Shown in pieces: positions 54,476-64,000 of a stretch of 64,000 nucleotides of DNA. The notes under the pieces were generated by a model. It was not told where the DNA came from and did no database searches. It saw nothing but the letters and a program-made list of their open reading frames with translations. The translations under genes were made by a program, and so were the position numbers. Source of the stretch: Desarmillaria ectypa (lineage: Eukaryota; Basidiomycota; Agaricomycetes; Agaricales; Physalacriaceae); assembly GCA_030407005.1 (NCBI GenBank), contig JAUDYN010000008.1:1364001-1428000 (forward strand), written 5' to 3'. Position 1 is the first letter of the stretch. Every line of letters starts with the position of its first letter.

Positions 54476-56031
54476 ATGCTAGTAAGAGGAACCTTTGTTC
54501 ATTGCCTACATTCTTCTGGTCTAGAGATCCTGCATGAGTATCTGTTAGGCAAGTTCGAATTGAACTGATTCGACACGCTGTCATCGACGAGACGTTGAAT
54601 TTGCAGCCGTCGATGACCTTGGTTTCATCACCCATTTCGACGACGCCGCCTCTTCCCAGTCGACTCAGTTACTCATCAACACCGGTGAATTGCCTAGGGA
54701 ACTACCAGAAGGTAGCTTTCTACTGCCAACGTTTTGCGACCTCCACCTACATGCGCCTCAGTTCCTTTATCAAGGCAATGGTCTCCATCTGCCTCTGATG
54801 GAATGGCTGAATGAATATGCGTTCAAGGCCGAGGAACGCCTTGACGCAGACCCTTCACTGGCCCGAAGGGCGTATACCCGACTCGCTGAACGATTGGTAG
54901 AGAATGGTACCGGAGCCGTTTTGCTCTTCGGGACCATCAAGGAGGAAACCAAGTACGTTCTTTTTTTGTGTGGTCAGTGAATAATCGAAATGAATATGGG
55001 TCAGTCTCATTCTCGCCGACGTTATGAACAAGGCGGGAATTCGTGCTTTCGTGGGTAAACTGTCGATGGACCAGTCCTCTCGCCTATCATATGTCGAAAC
55101 ATCTGCAGAAAGTTCCCTCGATGCTGCACAATCCTTCGTTGGCAAGATAAAGTCCACATATGCTTCTCCCCGTCTCATAGAACCAGTAATAACACCAAGA
55201 TTTGTTCCTACATGCTCGGACGCCCTCCTCAAAGGCCTAGGTGATTTGGCGGCGTCCCAACACCTTCGAATTCAGAGTCATCTCGCGGAGTCTCACGATC
55301 AGGTCGAAGCGGTGCAATCAGAACGAGGGGAACAAGACCTTTTCGTCTTTCATCGCGTAGGTTCAACCGTCTCCGTCGCATTGCTGGTAACTAACTTTGC
55401 CGCCCAGAGCAATCTCCTGACTCCTCGGACAATACAAGCCCACTGCACGTTTCTTGACGTCCCTTCTCTTTCCCAGCTTCGCGAGTGCGGTACGGCTGTA
55501 GCGCACTGCCCTTTGTCCAACGCGTATTTCTCAGCAGAGCCCTTCCGCCTTCGGGAAGCCCTTGATCAGGGACTGAAGGTAGGGTTGGGCACCGATGTGG
55601 CAGGGGGATACAGTCTTGATATCATGAACGCCATGAGGCAAGCTGTCGTCACGTCCAGAATGCGCCAAGGTTTGAACCTCATGAACTCCGGGTCCGAATC
55701 CTCCTTGGCTGTCGACTGGATCGAGTCCCTTTTTCTTGCTACTCGCGGAGGTGCAATATCCCTTGGCCTCCCTTTTGGCTGCGGATCGTTCCAGGTTGGC
55801 GCACCTTTCGACGCCCAACAAAGTAAGCTATGGCACACATTTTGGTCTGGGTTGGAACTCAAATAAACGTACATAGTTTCGCTTTGGGACGCATCGACTC
55901 GTGTCGGGGCGGGCACCCTCGATTTTTTTGACTATCCTGTGAAGATCACCCCCGAAGTGGTGGAGAAATGGTGGTGTTTGGGCGACAATCGTAATCGCAC
56001 AAGTATGTGGGTTCAAGGCATCAAGTTGTAA
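54476..56031 (+). CDS. GUD1: Guanine deaminase
   Basis: Zinc-dependent amidohydrolase converting guanine to xanthine and ammonia in purine salvage or catabolism. ATG 54476 sits in a good context (CCACCATGC); MLVRGTFVHCLHSSGLEILH matches the family's N-terminal strand. Intron 1 (54549-54606) has a GC donor (AG|GCAAGT) and a normal TTGCAG end. Metal and substrate motifs follow: LPTFCDLHLHAPQF (HxH), QSHLAES (His), IQAHCTFL (His) and GTDVAGGYSLDIMNAMRQAV (Asp). An intron of 51 bases, itself divisible by three and stop-free, is likely at 55358-55408; splicing it restores family spacing. The last intron, about 55823-55880, joins APFDAQQ to LWDASTRVG, DFFDYPVKITPEVVEKWWCL and GDNRNRTSMWVQGIKL. The stop TAA is at 56029-56031. 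Confidence 0.93.
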
Positions 56032-57198
56032 GGTTTTCGATTGCCATCGATTCACTTCTATTCTTTTGCAAGTTTCAATTGTATATACCACGGAATCAAA
56101 GCTCAATTGTACCTGTGATTCCCTCCGGCATGGGGAAGTTATCAGTCCTGCAGACCGAGGTGGATACGATCGCGAACCTCTCAACTGCGACAGCAAAGTT
56201 TACTTGCCACTCATTATCTGGAGGTGCCAGAGGCAAACTATGGACAAGATCATACCGGTGGCAGGAAGAGAAAGTTTTATCTCGTGGAGATTCCCCAGAT
56301 TCAAGCAAAGTTATCAGTTGAAGACAACGCAGAATGAACCAGCTCTTTGGTCCAGGAAAAGGGCAGGTAGCTGACCACCAATGACGCTTCACTCACACCG
56401 GTGGTGGCATTTGCGGCTTTGTGATGCAGAGTTTACCTCGCCACAGTGCGGAAATGAACGGACGTTTCGACAGAGTAAAGGATTCGCTGTAGTGGGGATC
56501 CAGGAACGACGGTGGAAGGGTAAGACGTCAAGGACGGGGAGGGGGAGAAGCCCTACGACCGCCATGAGTACGCAGCGGAAAACGTGACTGATCCGAAAAT
56601 GAGGTGAGTAGGGTTCCACTTCGCTTAACCTTCTGGTCATTACCGGTCAGTGAAGTGCCGTCCCGAGATACAATAACTGACTTGTACCTAGAATTCATAC
56701 ACCTCAACTAATAAGTATGGTGGTTCACGGAAGTGATATAGTTCCCGTGCCGTTACAGAGGAAGAGCCAATCGGTGAGAAGAAGAGGCATGGCTCTCAAT
56801 CGAATTGAAACGGGGAATGAAACGTGCACATTGACTAAGTGTGTAAAGCGTGTGTATACCCAAAACGTGTTGTTTCTGAATCACTGTTTCAAGTGTATGT
56901 TGTTCAATTTCACTGCGACTTGAAAGAAAGTCGACTGGGAATATTACTGAGCACACATTGCAGATACACAGATAAAGAAGCTTTCAAGGTTGGCGAAAGC
57001 AGCGGAACAGCGGGCGACGATAAAGAGGTCCTGATGAGATTGAAGATTCGCGGCGTAAAGAGGCCGCATGCTACGTACGCTCCGATGAATGCTGCGTCGA
57101 CTGGTCTAGCTCAAGCTCTGACGATGCTCTTACTGTGGCAAACATAACACAACCGGTCTAAGTCTTGACTTGATCCAATTCATGACCCCCGTTTATCC
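56032..57198. other. Intergenic region
   Basis: About 1.2 kb between guanine deaminase and the first Kre9-like gene. Open stretches on both strands lack domains, starts in context or exon partners. No repeat was recognised. Confidence 0.45.
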
Positions 57199-57272
57199 TA
57201 TATAAGAGGGGCGGGCATTGGAGAGTTTTCTCATCGTCCTACGACTTTCAACATCTCTCTCTCTCTCTCTCT
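57199..57272 (+). promoter_or_regulatory. TATA box and CT-rich leader of Kre9-like gene 1
   Basis: TATATAAG at 57199-57206 lies 108 bases before the ATG. It is followed by a (TC)n run at 57254-57272, the pyrimidine-rich leader common at strong basidiomycete promoters. Confidence 0.6.
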
Positions 57273-57313
57273 TACGAACTCATAGAGCGACCTATTCTCA
57301 TTCACGTATCATC

Positions 57314-57854
57314 ATGAACTCTTTCATCGCCACGTTTTTCCTTACGTTTTTCGTTGTCTTCAATGTCGTCGTCTCTGCTCCCTTGATTGCGCGAGATATA
57401 TATTCCCCTCCCATCAAATATCCTGGCTCGGGTACGACGTGGAAGATTGGAAGCCGCCACAACGTTACCTGGTACGCAAATCGCGCTCTTGCTGTACCTT
57501 TTCCCTAACTCTACCGTAGGGACGCAACGAACCCTCCTGCGAGCATCACTAATCCAGAAGGAGTGATCTTCCTGTCCACCAATGGACGTCTCGATGTCGG
57601 TATGTTTACCACCATGTTTGCACCTTGAGCTGCTAAGCTCACCTTTTCTTTCCCAGACCATCCTCTGGCATCGGGTTTTGATATCACAAGCGGTAGGCAA
57701 GAAGTTCAAGTGCCTCAAGTTGCACCTGGCACCCAGTATCAGATCGTCCGTGAGTACTTGTCCATGAGATTGTCCTTGATTTCGGATCTGACGCACTCTC
57801 TTAGTGATGGGTGACTCTGGCAACAAAGGCGAATACTTCATCATCGAGGCCTAA
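57314..57854 (+). CDS. Small secreted Kre9/Knh1-like protein 1
   Basis: About 124 residues in four exons. ATG 57314 gives a signal peptide (MNSFIATFFLTFFVVFNVVV) ending SAPLIARD, with a dibasic-free ARD junction shared with the neighbour. The mature part is one Kre9/Knh1-type (Ser-Thr-rich GPI-anchored family) beta domain: SPPIKYPGSGTTWKIGS, HNVTWDATNPPASITNPEG, VIFLSTNGRLDV, HPLASGFDITSGRQEV, VPGTQYQIV-like and LMGDSGNKGEYFIIEA. Introns interrupt it at about 57473-57520, 57600-57658 and 57749-57804. Unlike its neighbour it stops right after the domain, so it lacks the Ser/Thr stalk and GPI tail and should be soluble. The family is linked to beta-1,6-glucan and wall assembly. The stop TAA is at 57852-57854. 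Confidence 0.88.
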
Positions 57855-58184
57855 ATCTCACAACATGGCACTGTGCAATGAAAATAACGAACTAACAAAA
57901 ACGAAAATGCCCATGAGATCGTTTATGATCGTTATCAGTTGCCCCTGGACATGTATTCGAACCTGGAACATTTCTCTGCTGTCTCCCCGCCCTACTATAT
58001 ATTACATACGTATCATAATACTTAATTCTAGTATCATCAAGTAGTCAGCCGTTGTGTCGAGTAGTTTGGAAGTTGCCGTCGAATTCGAATGTAATTAGTG
58101 GAGAGCCTCACGTGGGCGTGTCGATCCCGCTTATCGCTCGAAAATTCTCACGATCCATGCGAGCAGCAAACACTGACAGACAGG
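57855..58184. other. Spacer between the two Kre9-like genes
   Basis: About 330 bases with an AT-rich stretch near 57990-58045. It holds the 3' UTR of gene 1 and the upstream region of gene 2. Confidence 0.45.
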
Positions 58185-58191
58185 TATAAAA
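58185..58191 (+). promoter_or_regulatory. TATA box of Kre9-like gene 2
   Basis: TATAAAA sits 76 bases before the ATG at 58261. Confidence 0.55.
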
Positions 58192-58260
58192 GTGATCAGG
58201 CGACGACATGGACTTGTGACGAACTTCCATCAGTCCACGTCTTCGGCCCAAGACGACTTT

Positions 58261-59255
58261 ATGATGTACACTAATACCCTTCTCCTCCTCTTCTTCTTCT
58301 CCACCTTCGTTCATGCGCTTCCTCTTATCTCTCGTGATGTTATTTCCCCTCCTATCACGAGTCCCACTGCAGGTGCTGTATGGACTGTTGGTCAGACCAT
58401 AACTGTCACTTGGTACGCTGTGTCTTTTTTCTCGTGGAACCAAGTTGAACTTTTATCAATACATCATAGGAATACAACGGATATACCAGATGCTTCACAA
58501 ATAACGAATCCCATTGGGAAAATTGTGTTGGGACACCAGGCGAACAATAGCTTGAACCTAGATATCGGTAGGTTCTTACGGCATACTTGAATATTCAGCG
58601 CACCCTCTTATCACGCCGCATCCGCTAGACCACCCACTTGCCAGCAACTTTCAGCTCACAGACGGTCAGGTTAACATAACGGTCCCTGATGTTGATCCCC
58701 GTGATGACTATATTATTGTCTGTGAGTAGTCTATATCAGCGTGGGGCCTCACCGCATTACCAACCACCCACCACGCCTTTTATAGTGTTCGGCGACTCGG
58801 GTAATACGAGTCCGGAATTCACAATTCAAGGATCTACCTCTTCAAGCAGCAGTGACGCTACCACGAGTACCAGTAGTGCGAGTAGGCTGACAACTTCAAG
58901 TTTGATCAGTACTCCAATACCTATCACGGGGTCCGAGATTACGGGCGGAACCTCCTCCACCAGTGCGCCGTCTTCTGCCAGGCCATCTGTCACCTCAGAA
59001 GTGTCGGTGAGCGTTACAACGATTACGGCGGTTACGACCTCCACTTTCTCTCCGTCCGTCGCTTCGTCGTTATTACCGACATCATTAGCACTGTCCTCTT
59101 CAATTAAGTCCACTTCCGAATTAAGCACCTCCGAATCCACTGCCATGTCGACGACGCAAACGGCTAGCCAGAGTAACAATGCGGGTCAACAGCTTGGTTA
59201 TAGCAGAGCTTACTGTTTCACCGTGGCATCTTTGGTTATTATGCTGAACTTTTGA
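58261..59255 (+). CDS. GPI-anchored Kre9/Knh1-like protein 2
   Basis: Tandem paralogue of the gene at 57314. ATG 58261 (MMYTNTLLLLFFFSTFVHA) is a signal peptide; LPLISRDVISPPITSP matches LIARDIYSPPIKYP of gene 1. The domain continues with GAVWTVGQTITVTWNTTDIP, ITNPIGKIVLGHQ, HPLASNFQLTDGQVNIT, VPDVDPRDDYIIV and LFGDSGNTSPEF. Introns occur at the same three positions as in gene 1. It then has a Ser/Thr-rich stalk of about 125 residues and a C-terminal hydrophobic end (RAYCFTVASLVIMLNF), consistent with a GPI signal. The stop TGA is at 59253-59255. Probable wall-linked surface protein; function by family only. Confidence 0.88.
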
Positions 59256-59774
59256 TCCGTTACTAAAGTTGAGTCTCGTTAGAGTCTGCAACCATTCCTC
59301 ACTTGTTGTACCATATTACGAACGCTCATAACGACCATTCCCCCTGTTTTGTATCCTTACGACATTGTCGATTTACGAGACATTTTGTTTCTTATATACT
59401 CACCATCAATTGGATATGTATCAATCACAACGAGACTTTAACAGTGTTAAAGAAAAACAACTCAAAATAAACACTCGACTAGTATCCACAGAAAGCTACA
59501 TATGTAGGGATAAGGATCTAGTGAAAAAGGGTAATGCACATCGTGAATAAAACAGTCGTCAAACAAGCAATAGGCTCCAGAGCCTCGGGGTCGTGAATGG
59601 TAGTTTGTAAAGATATAAGACCACCAGGTATCCGTTACATACTGATACACCAATTGGAAACTTCATTCCTTGCGACATTTCTGACATATCTAAATAATTC
59701 CAACGTAAAACAATCGTAAAACCCGATGAAGGAGAAGACAAGCGGGCGAGGGGGATGTGATGGTCGGGAGGCGC
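59256..59774. other. Intergenic region between convergent genes
   Basis: About 520 bases holding 3' flanks of Kre9-like gene 2 and of the DPBB gene. No gene or repeat was seen. Confidence 0.45.
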
Positions 59775-60368
59775 TTACGGGCTCCATGACTTTGCCATGA
59801 AGTGCCAGTTGACTGTGAGCTCCCCGGTTGAGAGATCGTCAAGTTCCTCGAAAAGGCCCGGGGACATGTCTAAACTCAAAGAAGGACGGGGTCAGCGGAT
59901 GTAGGTTTGGGGTGACTCAAACTTCGTACCTATGTCGTTCCATCCACAGCTCTCGCAACTGTCCCTCAGAAGACCATATGCTGTCTTGCCGTTACCCTCG
60001 TTGACGATTGAGACCCACTGAATGAACAAGCAACATTGAGCGCTGTTGGTACCTGGGATAATTGCAAAGAACAGACCTGATTACAGTTTGAACCGCCATT
60101 TGCATCATAAAAGGATTTCGACATTGCAAGAATCTTGTCATTATTGCCGTCAATATAGCCGCAATTGCCCTTGCCCGGATAGAACCATGTTCCCTGTAAG
60201 AAATCAATACAGTCAGAACACGGACGGAAATCGTGAGGAGAGGGAAACACTGACACGACCCACATGGTCAGTTCTCTTTTCGATTTCTGCGACGAGGGCT
60301 ACTGGAGCAGCAGAGACCATTGAAAGACATGAGAAAAGCAGGAAAAGTGCGAGGGCGACGTGCGACAT
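59775..60368 (-). CDS. Secreted RlpA/expansin-like double-psi beta-barrel protein
   Basis: About 134 residues in four exons. ATG 60368 (MSHVALALFLLFSCLSMVSA) is a signal peptide followed by APVALVAEIEKRTDH with a KR processing site. The mature part is one RlpA-like DPBB domain: GTWFYPGKGNCGYIDGNNDK, ILAMSKSFYDANGGSNCNQ, WVSIVNEGNGKTAYGLLRDS, CESCGWNDIDMSPGLFEEL and TGELTVNWHFMAKSW. The Cys pairs and the DIDMSP..F block with HDBBxF-like Asp are typical of the fungal barwin/expansin-like group. Such proteins bind wall polysaccharides; no hydrolase activity is assured. Introns: about 60198-60263, 60018-60075 and 59871-59930. The stop TAA is at 59775-59777. TATA box upstream at 60497. Confidence 0.9.
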
Positions 60369-60496
60369 AGTGAAAGAGTTAAACATGACGGAGGACGTGA
60401 GGCGGGTTAAGGTGCGAGCAACAGTTGCCAGTGGAGGAACGCGAGGCGAGTAAGGTGGGGGAGCTCGACAACGACATCAGCAGAATTTTCAATATG

Positions 60497-60504
60497 CTTT
60501 TATA
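60497..60504 (-). promoter_or_regulatory. TATA box of the DPBB gene
   Basis: TATAAAAG on the minus strand, about 130 bases upstream of the ATG at 60368. Confidence 0.55.
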
Positions 60505-62099
60505 CCTGTGCGAAGTCCCACCGCGTGTATATGGACCATGAAATTATGGTAAGGACTTAATCCCGCTTGTGCTTATTTCGGACCCTCGTTTCGCCGGCAA
60601 AAAAAACAACGGCATATTTGTGATGGTATACTTACGAAGAAGTAGACATCTGAAAGGGGGTGACTGGCATCCAGACGTGTCGTGTAGGCCAAGTAATGCG
60701 GCGCGGGCAGGGAAGTTGAGGCCACATCCGTCTTTAGACCGCGGAGATGTGACACATCAGGAATCGCGACAGTCGATATGAATCCACTAGTGCAGTATTA
60801 GCGACAGAGCAGTCCAGACATTATTGCCTAACTCTATTAGATCTAATCATCGCCTGTAGGGCACGTTGCCTGCAAATTCACCAAAATGCTGCAGCGCCAA
60901 GATCGAAACGCGACATAAATCGATCAAAATGCAAAATGTCGAATGCGTCACAATCGGTCACTTGTGATCAAGTAATCGCACCCAACCGGCATCCTCCGGG
61001 ATGACTATAGGTTTCCAGGTCCCTCACAGCAGGTTGTTAGGAACCTCGAAATTTTTCTACTCAGCCCTGAACCCCGCGTTCTTTATTTTTCTCCGGTTTT
61101 TTTGCTTGAGAAACCGGGAATTTCCATCCGATTTCCCAGTTGCATTCTAAACGCCCATATATGCCACCCATATTTCACTTCTGCACCACGCGCCCCAGCC
61201 GCCGAGGGGGATTATGGCGGCAGAATATTCTTCTTTACGAAGAGAAGGCCTGATTTCTTTCTTACTGGGCTTCCTAGGCTTCCATGTGGATCAGACCGTT
61301 TATTAATGAACGCTCCTACTGCGCGTTTGAATCCATTCAGAGCAACGTGTTCCTTACATGTACGTATTCCGAGCCCTGATGATTTTAATCATAACATTCT
61401 CAGGCTAAGTCGCGCGACAAATCTTTCCGAGAAACCCATGGCCGGTGAATATCTGCTGCAACGAGCCGATTACCGAAGGATGCCGCTTCCGAATGTTATG
61501 TATTCTCCGTTTACTCGACCAGTGGGAGCGAATCGGTGACTAGATTGCCGTGTACTAGGTGAAACTTCCTGCAGCTGGCGCCTTGGACCACCTCGGAGCA
61601 AAGAGTCTAACTTGGCGTTCGAAATACAAGAAGGGGGTTGATGTTCATAAGACTCAAGGTTGCATTGGCCTAGTACTCTGCGTGGTGCAGTGGCGTTAAG
61701 ACGATTTCTCCTTTCAAAATTTCCCCCAATGTCCGTAGCCGCACTCGGTCTAGTTCTTTAGACGAGCTGTGTAGCTGCCAACCTTGCACCGCGGGGGCTT
61801 GAATAAGTGGATGACGGAATGCTACTGTACAAGGACGGTTCTACCCTTCCAAATCTCAGTGAGGAAAGTCGCAGAGGAAACTCTAAGTGAAGGCCTTCGA
61901 ATATTGTTCACGTCGCACATGCAGAAGAACTTCAACTTGAGAAGCAAATACATGACATGTGCACCGCCACAGCCATGACATCAGCCTTAGTTGTAGCAAC
62001 CGACGGCTTGTCAGACCTTGACCTGTTACTACTTCTCTCCGAGGAATTTTTGTGTACCATCAGGCATCGCGGCGGCCCTGCGCGAGACCGAACACCGAG
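60505..62099. other. Intergenic region
   Basis: About 1.6 kb upstream of the F-BAR gene and of the DPBB gene. A plus-strand open stretch at 61102-61539 has no ATG start or domain and is not called. No repeats were recognised. Confidence 0.45.
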
Positions 62100-64000
62100 A
62101 TGCAGGCGATTGGCCAACAATATGGCACCACTCTCCCTGTTCGTCGACATCGATTTCTACCTCCGTGGTATCGACGAAAGGTCGGACTAACAACGCACTC
62201 AACAGGACCAAGTGGAAAGAATTGCAACATTATTTGACTCCCATCTAGAGGTCGTCAGTGATGTAGGTGTCACCCGGACCTTGCTTGCTCTTCTCATTGC
62301 AGTTTAGGTTCGTGATTTGTATAGGGACCGTGTCGCTTTGGAGCGCGAATACGCTACCAAGCTTCAGGCATTGACCAAGAAAGCAGCAGAGAAGAAGAGT
62401 AAAATGGAGAGCTCGTTTGTAGTCGGAGATGACCCTACCAAGGCATGGGACGAACGGACCTTGAAGCAGAGGTAACTATCCTTGAGGCACCAACTCCGTT
62501 CTGCTCACAATGGGCTTTTCAGTACCCTGAATACCGCTTATGATGGAATTATTCAATCCATGACGAACACCGCCGAAGATCACGTAAATGTGGCCGAGGT
62601 TCTGACCTCTCAGGTCGTCGACGTTCTCAAAGCTTTAGGGCGCAAAAACGAGGAAACTAAGAAGAAGGTAAGATGTCCCGACGTTCGCGAGTGATTTCAA
62701 ATAACTCATCTCTGTGACTGGGAATAGGAGATGCAATTTTTCCAGAAGCTCGTCTCAGATAGGGATCGTACCTACGCTGAACGCCTGAAGGTCAGAACTA
62801 TTTCCTGCGATGTAGTTGATAATCGGCCTCTTGAATCAATAATCTAATGGCCGGTCGGCAGAATAAAGCAAAGGTAATAAGAAGGTTTATTCACCGACCG
62901 AGGACCTCTCTAACGGATTTGCCTCCAGTATGATGAAGAATGTGGCGAAGTAGACCTTCACCGTCAGAAGCAGGTCGAGTTCGAATTCTTCCCATATGTC
63001 TCCCAGGCACCTGATGAAGTACATTAGGGACGAGTACACGATGACCGACATGCGGAGCGTGTAGCAAGACAAGCAGACCAACAACGCAATGACATGCTAA
63101 ACTGCAAGAAGTGGGATGAATTTGTCTTCGTGCCCGGAACCCCCGTTCACCTGTATCTCATAGTTCATACATTATATCCATCGAGGTGTCGAACAAGATA
63201 AAAGCCAAATTTTACAATGATGACCTACCAGGCCTAGAGGATGTACGTGTTTTACGGTGGTATACCTGACATGATATCGACAGCTGACTTACCCTTTAGC
63301 AATTGCGTATGTATCTGTTTCGATTGACAGCCTTAATGCTCATGCACATGCTCTGCGGACGATCTTAGAACTCCTTCAGAGCCGATTCGTCGAGCGATTT
63401 ACTAAGATTCTCCAGCATGCCCAAGCACTTCAATCCAATCACTTGGATGTCCTGAAAAGTCGATTAACAGCTGTTGAGAGATCCTTGGCAGAGGTCAACC
63501 CTTCGAAGGACCAAGATCTATTTAGTGATCATAATATTCGCCCTTTCAGTGCCCCCAATGACTGGAAATTTGAACCTTGTGCATTTTTTTATGACACTGT
63601 CAGTGATCTTCTTTCTACGTAATCATACTTATCGTCTGATGGATGTAGGAAATTTTGAGTGTTGATCCCGCGCCAAAGGTATTTTTGCAGAACAAACTTA
63701 GCAAGAGTCGAAGCAAGTTGCAAGAGCTTAGGCCTGTGATTGACAATAAGAGTGTGTAATAACTGTCACCCGTCTATCATTCTTCTGAGTTAACTTCTAT
63801 AGAACGAGAACTGGAACAATTTGCCAAGCTCGAGGCCGCTTACGACGCAGAAAGATCGTTAGGGAATGCTGATGAAATAACAGAGGTATGACTATCATTA
63901 TGTTTTGGCGAGGGGATGACGTTAATTGACGTTTTATTATAGAGTTATATGGAAAGTCGACACCAGTTGGTACATTTTGGGTCATCGGAATGTATCTTGA
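62100..64000 (+). CDS. BZZ1: BZZ1-like F-BAR protein, 3' partial
   Basis: F-BAR (FCH) protein of the Bzz1/syndapin-like group, which bends membranes and recruits the WASP-Arp2/3 actin machinery at endocytic sites. ATG 62100 (MQAIGQQYGTTLP) joins over a 67-base intron (62139-62205) to DQVERIATLFDSHLEVVSD, then RDLYRDRVALEREYATKLQ, KKSKMESSFVVGDDPTKAW and TLNTAYDGIIQSMTNTAEDH. It continues with LTSQVVDVLKALGRKNEETK, EMQFFQKLVSDRDRTYAERL, YDEECGEVDLHRQKQ and HADRVARQADQQRNDMLNCK. NKIKAKFYNDDLPGLED, RFVERFTKILQHAQALQSNH, FSDHNIRPFSAPNDWKFEPC and AAYDAERSLGNADEITE follow. The F-BAR and following coiled region are complete, and the window ends before the expected SH3 domains. About ten introns of 45-65 bases; frame preserved throughout. 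Confidence 0.92.

Noticed and set aside
58826..59179. Minus-strand frame rich in Val, Glu and Asp
   Set aside because: Shadow of the Ser/Thr-rich stalk of Kre9-like gene 2.
61102..61539. 145-codon open stretch on the plus strand
   Set aside because: No ATG start, no recognisable domain, and no TATA or splice partners. The frame looks accidental.
1..64000. CRISPR arrays, prokaryotic-type operons or phage modules
   Set aside because: The introns, eukaryotic families and promoter structures show a fungal nuclear region. No regularly spaced short repeats with unique spacers were seen.

Overview
The window is nuclear DNA of a filamentous basidiomycete, most likely an Agaricomycete (mushroom-forming fungus). 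The genes are cut by many short introns of about 45-70 bases with GT..AG ends and CTRAY-type branch sites. The protein families are typical of that class: cerato-platanin, GH128, fungal F-box proteins, DUF6593, Kre9/Knh1-like secreted proteins. No rRNA, tRNA, CRISPR or prokaryotic-style operon was found.

Layout. 1-2.2 kb: 3' part of a CWF19-like spliceosome/debranching cofactor (+). 2.5-4 kb: secreted GH18 chitinase (+). 4.2-5.7 kb: mitochondrial CitE-like lyase (-), with a solo LTR just upstream of its start. 6.3-7.2 kb: broken alginate-lyase-like gene. 7.3-11.1 kb: Prp2/DHX16 DEAH helicase (+). 11.3-12.5 kb: YIF1 (+). 12.7-13.5 kb: remnant of a siderophore MFS transporter (-). 14.1-14.4 kb: small TIR element. 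14.8-15.2 kb: cerato-platanin (-). 16.4-18.2 kb: F-box protein (+). 18.5-20.9 kb: membrane-anchored heparinase II/III-like lyase (-). 21.3-22.9 kb VPS36 (-) and 23.2-25.6 kb VPS45 (+), divergent. 26.2-28 kb: ERV46 (+). 28.1-29.5 kb: nuclear coiled-coil protein of unknown family (-). 29.8-30.3 kb: small mitochondrial membrane protein (+). 30.6-34.3 kb: Kelch-BTB protein (-).

34.3-39.2 kb is repeat-rich and holds no convincing gene, but has a second TIR element and a degenerate tandem repeat. It is followed by a DUF6593 protein (-, 39.2-39.9 kb) and a mucin-like single-pass membrane protein (+, 40.9-42.2 kb). 42.7-47.9 kb is a rearranged LysM-effector locus. It has one intact and one frameshifted LysM gene, duplicated promoter and downstream modules with a third orphan module, a triplicated upstream repeat and three solo LTRs of two families. 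48.5-50 kb is an F-box pseudogene. 50-53.1 kb has no recognisable gene. 53.1-54.3 kb GH128 glucanase, 54.5-56 kb guanine deaminase with a GC-AG intron, 57.3-59.3 kb two tandem Kre9/Knh1-like secreted proteins, 59.8-60.4 kb an RlpA/expansin-like DPBB protein (-), and 62.1 kb to the end a BZZ1-like F-BAR protein (3' end outside the window).

Two functional themes recur. One is housekeeping RNA processing and membrane traffic (CWF19, PRP2; YIF1, ERV46, VPS36, VPS45, BZZ1). The other is cell surface and cell wall (GH18, cerato-platanin, polysaccharide lyase, LysM, GH128, Kre9-like, DPBB, mucin-like protein). The accessory stretches (34-39 kb, 42-53 kb) hold most of the repeats and two of the four broken genes. 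All exon structures were read by eye from splice signals and protein-family continuity, so outer limits are firmer than individual exon edges.
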